Below are positions 9,473 to 16,665 of a stretch of DNA of 64,000 nucleotides, one piece after another (position 1 is the first letter of the stretch; each line of letters opens with the position of its first letter). Below the pieces are notes generated by a model. That model made no database searches. It saw only the letters and a list, made by a program, of their open reading frames with translations, and was not told the DNA's origin. The DNA lies in assembly GCF_014217805.1 (NCBI RefSeq), contig NZ_CP055154.1:1-64000 (forward strand), read 5' to 3'. The position numbers and the translations under genes were made by a program. Source of the stretch: Adhaeribacter swui. Lineage in GTDB: Bacteria; Bacteroidota; Bacteroidia; Cytophagales; Hymenobacteraceae.

Positions 9473-10111
9473 TTAATTCCGATTCCATTCTATTACTTTT
9501 TTTCGGGCTTCCATTTCTACCCGACGATAAATTAAATTCAGAAATGAAACTGGATTAATGGTCTTGCCTCGGTGCTTGATAGCAAAATGTAGATGTTCTC
9601 CTGTACTTCTTCCCGTACTGCCAGTTATACCCAGAACGGTACCAGCAGTTATTTCGATCTTTTCTCTAACCAGTATTTGGGATAAATGACCATAAATGGT
9701 TTTAAACTCACCGTGTTCTACTTCAACATAATTGCCTAAACTTCGAGAATAAGCTACTTTCTTTATTGTGCCTGGTAGAATGGCCATAATTGAATCTGAA
9801 GATCCTCTGAAATCAAGGCCATAATGGAATTTTATTTTCCCAGTCAGTGGATCTATTCTATTTCCAAACCCGCTGCTAATAATTGGTGCCTGTAATGGCA
9901 TAGATACCAATACATTAGCTTTTTGACGAAGATTATTTACATTTACAGCTTCCCAAATACTATTATCCTCGGGGTTGTTTGGCAAGCTGGTAATAGAATC
10001 AATCAGGATTTGAGGTAGAATTTTAACCTTTTTAATGGTATTAAACTGTGCTTTTGCGGTATAAGGAATAATTAATAATAAGATTGGTGATAACTGTTTA
10101 AGTGTTCTCAT
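9473..10111 (-). CDS. M23-family peptidoglycan metallopeptidase
   Basis: The 212-residue secreted protein has an N-terminal signal segment (ending near AKA) and a LytM/M23 domain at residues about 75-190. Zinc ligands are visible as HYGLD (HxxxD) and HLHF (HxH), with the usual GNYVEVEHG and TGSTGRSTGEHLHF signatures. It would cut peptide bridges in the cell wall, and in this setting it is a good candidate for local wall remodelling during assembly of the conjugation channel. It is transcribed towards the tra operon and divergently from the DUF4099 gene. Confidence 0.9.
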   Translation of the reverse strand: MRTLKQLSPILLLIIPYTAKAQFNTIKKVKILPQILIDSITSLPNNPEDNSIWEAVNVNNLRQKANVLVSMPLQAPIISSGFGNRIDPLTGKIKFHYGLDFRGSSDSIMAILPGTIKKVAYSRSLGNYVEVEHGEFKTIYGHLSQILVREKIEITAGTVLGITGSTGRSTGEHLHFAIKHRGKTINPVSFLNLIYRRVEMEARKKVIEWNRN

Positions 10112-10117
10112 ATTAAA

Positions 10118-10147
10118 TTTGTATATTATATAATAAATTTATACAAA
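10118..10147. promoter_or_regulatory. AT-rich inverted repeat between divergent genes
   Basis: Seven-base arms TTTGTAT (10118-10124) and ATACAAA (10141-10147) flank a second small palindrome, TATTATATAATA. The site is 7 bp upstream of the M23 start and about 110 bp upstream of the DUF4099 start. It could be an operator for the element's XRE protein; that is inference only. Confidence 0.35.
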
Positions 10148-10254
10148 ATAAATATATTATAAAGTAATTAATCCCCAATTATATTAATTATGCACGTGTT
10201 TTATGTATATTTACTCAAGGATAATCTATGAAAATACATTTATAACTAACCATC

Positions 10255-10917
10255 ATGAGTTACCAAATTAAAGACTTGCCCTATTCTCAGTTTGAGCAAC
10301 TGGGAATGAGCAGAAAAGATGTAATCACGATGCCAGCTCATGAACTGGCAAATCTGCTAGAAGGTCGCCGAACAGGTTTAATTTCTTTAAGGATTCATTT
10401 AAAGGAAGGAATGAAGCCAATTGAAGCTCAGGCCAAATTAAGTTTAACCAGAAATCCCGATAATACACTCTCTCTCGGAGTACATCCGATTTTAGCACGG
10501 CCAGTAAACAACATTGAAGCAAATGAAGAGCAGTGGAATAAATTATTAAAAGGAGAGGCAATTGTAAAAAACTCCAAAGCTCTGAATGGTTCCATAGAGC
10601 CGCACATTCACCAGCTGGATAAGGAAACTAATGAAATATTAAGCGCCAGGTTAAGCGCAATTCAGATACCCAATGCTATAAAAAATACCGTTTTAAGCAT
10701 AGATCAAAAAGAGCAGCTTAAAAAAGGATTGCCAGTTGAGATTGTAAATAAGTCCACCAAAGAAGTAAATATGGTTCAGATTGATTTAAATGAATCTAAA
10801 GGTTACAAAATAACTGAAGTGAACCAGTTCAGGCAAAAACCAGAAGTAACCATGGTTAAACTGGAAGAACCAACACTAGCCGTTAGTTCGGAGAAAATTA
10901 AAGGTGTTAAAAGGTAA
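10255..10917 (+). CDS. DUF4099/DUF3945-type mobile-element protein
   Basis: The 220-residue protein opens with a DUF4099-like segment (residues about 1-110, LPYSQFEQLGMSRKDVITM) and continues with DUF3945-like repeats (KKGLPVEIVNKSTKE, then the VQIDLNESKGYKITEV region). These domains are typical of Bacteroidota conjugative elements, next to primase or topoisomerase genes, and their biochemistry is unknown. The neighbour 11 bp downstream is a Toprim primase-like gene, so the pair is probably an operon used in DNA processing after transfer. Confidence 0.8.
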   Translation: MSYQIKDLPYSQFEQLGMSRKDVITMPAHELANLLEGRRTGLISLRIHLKEGMKPIEAQAKLSLTRNPDNTLSLGVHPILARPVNNIEANEEQWNKLLKGEAIVKNSKALNGSIEPHIHQLDKETNEILSARLSAIQIPNAIKNTVLSIDQKEQLKKGLPVEIVNKSTKEVNMVQIDLNESKGYKITEVNQFRQKPEVTMVKLEEPTLAVSSEKIKGVKR

Positions 10918-10928
10918 TTCTTACGGTC

Positions 10929-12038
10929 ATGACATTTCAGGACTACAGGGATCGAATTGCCATCACCGCAGTGGCTGAGTCTTTAGGTTACAAAGTTAAT
11001 TTACAAAAGGGAAGAGCCGTGCTGGAGTTTAAACACTCGGATGGAGATACAGTGCTGATCGATCCGGTGAAAAAACTTTACTTTAATCGGGATGGTACCG
11101 ACGATCGTGGAGATTTAATTGAATTTGTAAAAAATCGGCTGAATAGATTTAACATCTCCTACAAAAACGAAATTTCCGCTATCAACAAAGTACTCCAAGG
11201 TTATGCTAACGAACCCCATATTTTAAAAGTCGAGTACAGCGTTCCGGAGCCGAAGAAATTTGATTCCAGTCGGTACCAGATAGCTAATCCTTCTGTCTTT
11301 AAATTACATTATCTGATTCAGGAACGGGGCTTAGATCTGGAAACTATTAAACGCTTCTCACCTTTTATTCACTTGGTTAAGGACAATGAGAAAACCAAAG
11401 GCAGGCCTTATGAAAACATTGGCTTTCCCTTAACCAAGCCCGGTAGTAATGAAGTAGTTGGCTACGATTTACGGAACTATGGATTTAAAGGGGTAGCACC
11501 AGGTAGTGATCGGAAAAACGGTATGTGGGTTGCTGACTTTGTGGGGGCTCCCCAGCGTACTCGGAATGTGTTCTTCGGGGAGAATCCGATTGACCTCATG
11601 AGTTTCTACCAGTTAAACAAACACCGGCTTGACGTTGATAATGCGGCCTTTGTTTCCTTTGGTGGAGGTATAGCCAAAAGTCAGCTGCAGGGAGCAATCC
11701 AGCACTGGGCTGGTGTTAAAATACATACTGCTTTTGATAATGATTACCAGGGCAAGATGTATGACATTGCTGTAGCCATGCAAGTAAGTGGTAAAGATGT
11801 TCCGTTGCCCCAAAAGAAGGAGGATAGCCTTTTATTCCAGGTAAATGGTAAAAGCTTTGAAATTCCGGTAGCAAAGATAAGCCTAGCTGCTTTCGAAAGG
11901 GCATCTGGTATTCGGTCTGGAGTAACTGTTCACAAAGCTGCCAGTGAAAATAATGGTATAAGCTTTAAGGACTTTAATGATATCATTCATCCAAAGAATG
12001 CAACTCAAGTAAGCAAAATATCTACTATTAGGTATTGA
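10929..12038 (+). CDS. Toprim-domain primase-like protein (DUF3991/TOPRIM)
   Basis: The 369-residue protein has an N-terminal domain resembling CHC2 primase zinc domains but without their cysteines (residues about 1-75), a middle DUF3991-like part, and a Toprim domain with FGENPIDLMSF (conserved Glu) and FDNDYQGKMYD (DxD) at residues about 215-280. It probably synthesises or processes nucleic acid ends on the transferred strand. The visible C-terminus ends soon after KDFNDII with an unusual tail; a +1-frame continuation follows (12013-12159), which suggests a frameshift close to base 12012. Confidence 0.85.
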   Translation: MTFQDYRDRIAITAVAESLGYKVNLQKGRAVLEFKHSDGDTVLIDPVKKLYFNRDGTDDRGDLIEFVKNRLNRFNISYKNEISAINKVLQGYANEPHILKVEYSVPEPKKFDSSRYQIANPSVFKLHYLIQERGLDLETIKRFSPFIHLVKDNEKTKGRPYENIGFPLTKPGSNEVVGYDLRNYGFKGVAPGSDRKNGMWVADFVGAPQRTRNVFFGENPIDLMSFYQLNKHRLDVDNAAFVSFGGGIAKSQLQGAIQHWAGVKIHTAFDNDYQGKMYDIAVAMQVSGKDVPLPQKKEDSLLFQVNGKSFEIPVAKISLAAFERASGIRSGVTVHKAASENNGISFKDFNDIIHPKNATQVSKISTIRY

Positions 12039-12159
12039 TGATATACTTAAAAGAACTGGTTTTAAGCAGGGTAGTAATTTCAAGATTGGAAAAGATGGCC
12101 ATGATCCGGGTTTAGATATGATAGCCTCAAGGTATGAGTTATACATTGCAAGAATTTAA
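12013..12159 (+). pseudogene. Out-of-frame continuation of the Toprim gene
   Basis: In the +1 frame relative to the Toprim gene, 48 codons read open from 12013 to a TAA at 12157-12159. They include GIDDILKRTGFKQGSNFKIG and DPGLDMIASRYELYIARI, which look like normal protein sequence rather than noise. There is no start codon or ribosome binding site of its own. A one-base indel near 12012 would join it to the upstream gene. Alternatively it is the remnant of another gene. Confidence 0.5.
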
Positions 12160-12296
12160 AATAATATAATGGCAGTAGCCAACCATAGAACTTTATCTTT
12201 ATTGTATATGTAATTTTATTTACGTGTCTTGGCAATATCAATAAGATATATTTAGTTTATAAAAAGAGTCATTTTATTCACTTATAGTATACTTAT

Positions 12297-12740
12297 ATGA
12301 GAACTCTTAAACACTTTTGCAGTTTCTTGATATTAGTGCTCCTGCTTGTTGGCTGCGGCAAAGATAACGACGATCCAAACCCCAACACCAGCACAGCGAC
12401 GTTTCGGGTAGATGTAAGTCAAACCGGAGATTATCAGAAATTTACCAGGATTATTACTATCGCCGGTGGAGATTTTAAGTACCGGGGAACAACGGATTCG
12501 GTGCCGGCAGTGTTGCTGGGAGATAATTTAAATACAGCTTCCTTTTCGGTAGAAGCTCCCAATGTAGAAGAATTAAGTATTTCCACTATGACCGGCTTTT
12601 CTCCAGTGGAAACCGGGCCAGCTGCCATGACTTTAAAATTTTCTGTTTACAAAAATGGTACCTTGTTAGAGGAGAAGGTCTTCACTTATTCTGAAGCCAC
12701 AAAGGATAAAAGTGAAGAGCTTAATTATAAGGCAAACTAA
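12297..12740 (+). CDS. Small lipoprotein of unknown function
   Basis: The 147-residue protein has a lipoprotein signal with lipobox LVGC (Cys at residue 19), then a DNDD-rich linker and a beta-rich domain. It would be anchored to the membrane facing the periplasm or cell surface. No family is recognised. It stands alone, ends before a strong terminator, and may belong to the cargo of the conjugative element or to the chromosome beyond it. Confidence 0.78.
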   Translation: MRTLKHFCSFLILVLLLVGCGKDNDDPNPNTSTATFRVDVSQTGDYQKFTRIITIAGGDFKYRGTTDSVPAVLLGDNLNTASFSVEAPNVEELSISTMTGFSPVETGPAAMTLKFSVYKNGTLLEEKVFTYSEATKDKSEELNYKAN

Positions 12741-12770
12741 TAAAAATGTACCATGATACATTTAGGGGTG

Positions 12771-12816
12771 GCTTAATCAGACTGGAACATTATTCCCAGT
12801 CTGATTAAGCTTTTTT
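12771..12816. terminator. Strong intrinsic terminator shared by converging genes
   Basis: A perfect 15-bp stem (12771-12785 with 12796-12810), a 10-base loop and six T residues follow. It ends the lipoprotein gene. The T-run also contains the stop codon of the minus-strand gene fragment, so the hairpin probably served both genes. Confidence 0.92.
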
Positions 12817-13092
12817 AGAAAGGAGTATTATTCAAGCTCTTTTCAAAATCATCACATAATTGGTTAACAATGTCTTGAGTTTCTCTTATGAAAAACTCAC
12901 CTAAATCTTTATTTCTTCGGATAAATTTTCGGTAAATTTTTGCGAAATCTTCAAATATTTCTTCATCATCAAATGCGGAACCATTATCCTGCATTTTAGC
13001 GATAACCCTTATACCAGCTTCATCGGTTTTAACATAGGCTACGGTTCCAAGCGGTCCAGGAGTTAAACACGCAGCATCCCTTACTAGGTTTA
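12815..13092 (-). pseudogene. C-terminal fragment of a disrupted gene, unknown function
   Basis: The minus strand reads open for about 90 codons to a TAA at 12815-12817, with ordinary composition (for example VAYVKTDEAGIRVIAKMQDN and EEIFEDFAKIYRKFIRRNKD). There is no plausible start. The frame runs into the edge of the truncated IS3 transposase at about 13085-13095, so the 5' part of the gene has been lost through the insertion or a linked deletion. I do not recognise the family. Confidence 0.6.
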
Positions 13093-14023
13093 GGGAAGCT
13101 GTGCGGACTGTTTGGAAAATCCCGGCAAGCCTACTATGAAAAGCTTTGGCAGCAAGATAAAAAGCAGGTAAACCAACTGGTTATTGTAAAAGAAGTAGTG
13201 AAGCTACGGGAGCAATTACCCGGTGTGGGCACGGGAAAACTACATCATTTGCTAAGTGACTTCTTGGCCGAGCATCACCTAAAACTAGGACGCGACAAGC
13301 TGTATGACTTGCTGCGAGAGCATCATTTACTCCGCACTAAGCGGCGTAAACGGGCAAATACGACCAACTCCCAGCATCCATTTTACAAGTATGTTAACCT
13401 GGTGAAAGAACTACCAGTTACTCGCCCTAATCAGGTTTGGGTAAGTGATATTACCTACATCAGAACGGGTCGTGATTTTAGCTATTTAAGTTTAATCACG
13501 GATGCTTATTCGCATAAAATCATGGGTTGGGCCCTGGATAGCACGTTACAGACGAAAGGACCGCTGGCCGCTCTACAGATGGCGGTTAAGACTTTACCCA
13601 AGGGAAAAGAGAGTTTGATTCATCATTCGGATCGGGGTATCCAGTACTGCTGCCAAGATTATATTCAATTACTTTGTGCCAATGAGATCCGCATCAGTAT
13701 GACCAATCAGGGAGACCCAGCAGAAAATGCCGTAGCCGAAAGAATAAACAAAACCATCAAAGAAGAATTTAACTGCCGGGCTTTTCTTACGTTTGACTTG
13801 GCAAAGACCGCAATCATCAAGTCTATTCAGGCCTATAATCAGCTCCGCCCTCATGCTTCTTGTGATTACTTAACCCCTGCTCAGGCCCACCTCCGGGAAG
13901 GCCTCCTGAAAAAGCGCTGGCGAAAATACAAAAGAAAAAATCCCGTCAACCAAGAGTTGTTAATAGAAAAATTAAATAGAATTTTTACCGTTTAACCTGT
14001 AAAGCTATTTCAGGAACTTACCT
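13093..14023 (+). mobile_element. Truncated IS3-family element (orfB without orfA)
   Basis: The frame is open from about 13093 (GKLCGLFGKSRQAYYEKLWQ, the usual start region of IS3 OrfB) to the TAA at 13993-13995. An HTH_21-like segment precedes a DDE integrase core with VSDITY, HSDRGIQY and ENAVAERINKTIKEEF, giving all three acidic residues. No orfA lies upstream and no left inverted repeat is seen, so the element is 5'-truncated and unlikely to move by itself. The right end is marked by the 28 bases at 13996-14023, which recur in inverted orientation at 38073-38100. Confidence 0.85.
13198..13995 (+). pseudogene. IS3 transposase OrfB, 5'-truncated
   Basis: From the first in-frame GTG, 265 residues cover the HTH_21 and DDE catalytic core (rve domain) of an IS3 OrfB. 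In a complete element OrfB is made by programmed frameshifting from OrfA; because OrfA is missing the normal fusion cannot form. The coding part itself has no internal stop, so the truncation may be recent. Confidence 0.85.
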
Positions 14024-14191
14024 TACCAGATGTTTCAGGAATAAATCTTATCTAAAGGCATTAAAATATCAAAATATTCTCTTTTTTTGTTATCTTCATC
14101 CCCAACCAAATTAGCCAAAAATAACTCTTTTATTCCGGCCATTTTTGATTATTTCTTCTGCCATTATTGTTACTTGTCTATAACCTACTTA

Positions 14192-14983
14192 ATGCTCATA
14201 AACTCACCCTTCACAGAACCACATAATAGCACTATTACCTGGCAGGAATTTAGAACTAACCAGGATAACCAATTACTAAAACCGCTTTTTCGGGATACGG
14301 GACAAAAACCCGAACGCATGCGGCGCCAGATTTTTCATTACGAAACCACGCAAACGTATTATATTCATCAGCAAGATTCTTTGTTAGATGAACACTATCC
14401 GCTGGTGCAGGCTCAGGCGGAGCTGGAATATTATTGTTATTTGTACGCCCCTATATTGGGTTTGAACCTGCCCGAAATTAAAGCCTTAAGTTTTTACCAG
14501 GATGCCGAATTAAATATTGCCCATATGTTACTGGGTACGCAAGAGGTACCGGGTAGCCGCTTAGTGGATCTTTTGCAGGACGAAACCGTAACGGCCTCCC
14601 TTCGGAAAGAGCTGGCGCACCAGGCTGCCTGGGATGCGACTAAGATTACGCTGGGCTACGGGGACAACGACCGCAAACCTAAGAACATGATTGTTTCCCA
14701 TCCGTTTACGCCGGATTGCCAATATCATCATGTTGATTTTGAATACGCCATGAGTGCCGATTATGTCAGCTTAATTGATAATTGGTTTAGCGAAGATATG
14801 CCACGGGAGTTTGGCCGGGAAATACGCTTTAGCCGCTCCGCCGTGATGGAAATGGTTCTGGATTTATTACACCGCATGCCCGGCTTGCCCCTCTCAGACT
14901 TTAGAAACAGAATTGTTCAAAATCTGAACCAAGCCATTGCTTTAATCCAAACGCACCCCGCTTTAACGGACTCTGTTTTATAA
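14192..14983 (+). CDS. Unknown cytosolic protein with kinase-like motifs
   Basis: The frame extends upstream to a TTG at 14087, but the ATG at 14192 starts the soluble sequence and is preferred. The 263-residue protein has no signal peptide. Two segments, GYGDNDRKPKNMIV (residues about 152-165) and HHVDFEYAM (about 175-185), resemble the catalytic loop and metal-binding DFG/DFE motif of aminoglycoside-phosphotransferase or HipA-like kinase folds. This is motif resemblance only. It converges with, and overlaps by 6 bp, the HAD-phosphatase gene, so a shared substrate is conceivable but not shown. Confidence 0.65.
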   Translation: MLINSPFTEPHNSTITWQEFRTNQDNQLLKPLFRDTGQKPERMRRQIFHYETTQTYYIHQQDSLLDEHYPLVQAQAELEYYCYLYAPILGLNLPEIKALSFYQDAELNIAHMLLGTQEVPGSRLVDLLQDETVTASLRKELAHQAAWDATKITLGYGDNDRKPKNMIVSHPFTPDCQYHHVDFEYAMSADYVSLIDNWFSEDMPREFGREIRFSRSAVMEMVLDLLHRMPGLPLSDFRNRIVQNLNQAIALIQTHPALTDSVL

Positions 14984-15907
14984 CTGGTAGCTGGGGTTTG
15001 TAACACTACAAGCCTCAGCCATCGGGGTAAAGACTTCCCCTAGCTCGGCTACCGTTTCGACGGGCAAAATAGGAGCCTGACAATCGAAATCCAAAGGCAA
15101 GTTTCCCACCTTAATGACCGCACCGGTTTCTTGCAGAAAAACATCCATCGGAGTATCACCCGCCCCGATAAATTGGTTTAAGGTCCGCCCTAACTGGTTG
15201 ACAAAAGCATGCGCCCCGGTGAGCTTGTTTACCCCGGTGGTGGTGTAAAAATCTTTAAAGTTGCGTTGCAGGAAGGTAGCGGCAAGATGATCTTTCTTCC
15301 CTAATAAAAAAATCATGCTGATTTCTTCGGCATTCAGATTATTTTCTAAAATAGCGAGGCTGCTGCTGTACACGTGGGAGGCACTTGGATAGGATTGCGC
15401 CAGCTCCGCTACCTTGTTTTCTGCTGGTGTCCAGATAATTTCGCCTTTGGTCCAATCGCGGGGATAATAAAAAGCGGCTATGTTGGGTACCTGCTGCTGT
15501 ACTAATAAGCGGACATCGGCTATACAACTCTGGATATCGGCCGGTATTAAGGGTTGGGCTCCGGCCTCGATGAAGCGGTATTCTTGGTTTTCCCCCAGTA
15601 AGATATAACCCCATTGACTCCCGTTTAACGAAATGACCGGAATTGGCTTTTGAGCAAGCGGATACAAAACAGCCGCAAAGGTTTTAATGATGGATAAAGG
15701 AAAGCGGATGGTATTTAGGATGATGGGGCAGTTACTCTGGTATAATTTGTTTAAGCCGGCTTGTACTTCTGGGGGAATAGAAAAATTTCCGTTCTGGTGC
15801 AGGACAATAGTGCCATCTAAATCCGTCATGAGCCCGCCGTGTTGTCGGAAAAGGGGTTGGCTAACAAAATTCTGAATTAATTTTTTCTGTTCTTCCGTGA
15901 GTGCCAT
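14978..15907 (-). CDS. HAD-superfamily hydrolase (Cof/sucrose-phosphatase type)
   Basis: The 309-residue cytosolic protein has HAD motif I MTDLDGTIV (residues about 27-35) and the C-terminal motif GAGDTPMD (about 255-262) of the Cof-like or SPP subclass. A cap domain lies between, so a sugar phosphate or similar small phosphorylated compound is the likely substrate. It converges on the kinase-like gene with a 6-bp overlap of the 3' ends. Confidence 0.85.
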   Translation of the reverse strand: MALTEEQKKLIQNFVSQPLFRQHGGLMTDLDGTIVLHQNGNFSIPPEVQAGLNKLYQSNCPIILNTIRFPLSIIKTFAAVLYPLAQKPIPVISLNGSQWGYILLGENQEYRFIEAGAQPLIPADIQSCIADVRLLVQQQVPNIAAFYYPRDWTKGEIIWTPAENKVAELAQSYPSASHVYSSSLAILENNLNAEEISMIFLLGKKDHLAATFLQRNFKDFYTTTGVNKLTGAHAFVNQLGRTLNQFIGAGDTPMDVFLQETGAVIKVGNLPLDFDCQAPILPVETVAELGEVFTPMAEACSVTNPSYQL

Positions 15908-16263
15908 GTGCTTTATCCAATACTACCTTTGCCCCGCAACCTTTGCCGCCATAAAAAGGCTAGGACTGGGGCATTAGGTATACGGTAGTGTTATAAATAG
16001 TTTAGACACTTTTTACTACATAGGAAAACAGATAAGTCTCCCGTAGAGACCGGAAATAGCTTAGTATTATTATCTCCTAAAAAGATCATTATTTGGAGGT
16101 GAAACCAACCCGTTTATCATAACTTGACTTATAAGGCCAGATTGGCCGAGTAGGAGAGGAGGGAGGATCAACAGACAAATCTACCCAGCGCCGTGGCTTA
16201 TCGAGTGGGCATGGCCGGGGAGCTATCTGGAGATTAGCGCAGGTGGTGTTAGGCAGCGTTTCT
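15908..16263. other. Intergenic region without supported gene
   Basis: This 356-bp stretch upstream of the HAD gene holds no reading frame I would defend and no repeat. The HAD promoter should lie in its first part. The segment 16242-16254 resembles a cassette core site but lacks the pairing expected of attC. Confidence 0.4.
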
Positions 16264-16464
16264 TTACATCTTCATTCTGTTAATTTTTAGGCAGAACTCG
16301 CCTTGCTTGAGTTCCATTATTAATCCCGTGGGGGTAAGGATCTGCCCTTCAAAGGTTCCTTTCAGCACGTCATTGGTCCGATTGGTAACTATGACTTGGA
16401 AGGGTCTGCACAGGTTACTCCCAAATAGCACAAATAGTAGGTAGTGAGATAAACAAAATGTTGC
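16264..16464 (-). pseudogene. Short remnant of a beta-rich protein
   Basis: The minus strand reads open for about 66 codons to a TAA at 16264-16266. The last 45 codons look genuine, with FQVIVTNRTNDVLKGTFEGQ followed by a Gly-Phe-containing strand pattern common at the end of small Bacteroidota secreted proteins. There is no proper start and an in-frame stop lies upstream, so I read it as a decayed 3' end. Function unknown. Confidence 0.4.
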
Positions 16465-16504
16465 TTAGGTAAAATAATTTTAATTTATAATATGATTTAT
16501 TAAT

Positions 16505-16626
16505 GAACCTGTTTAGTGTTTTTGCTTGCCTCTTGATTTCCCGATAAAATACTATGAATATTTTCATCGGAAGATGTTGTTTTAATCTCCTGATTTTACG
16601 CTTTAAGAAATATACTAAACAGGTTC
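16505..16626. repeat. MITE-like 122-bp element with IS5-type ends
   Basis: The element is bounded by 13-bp perfect inverted repeats GAACCTGTTTAGT (16505-16517 and 16614-16626) and has no coding capacity. Twelve of these bases are identical to the right terminal repeat of the IS5 element at 39091-39102. An internal CCGAT/ATCGG pairing gives it a hairpin. It lies 40 bp beyond the end of the TonB receptor gene and could act as its terminator. No clear target duplication is visible. Confidence 0.65.
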
Positions 16627-16665
16627 TAGACTTAAATGATAAAATAAATCAATAAATTAAGCGTG

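Noticed and set aside
16242-16254. Cassette-core-like GCCTAACACCACC on the minus strand 9 bp after the remnant stop
   Set aside because: It resembles the end of cassette 1, but no complementary arm or GTT partner lies at a fitting distance, so there is no attC fold.
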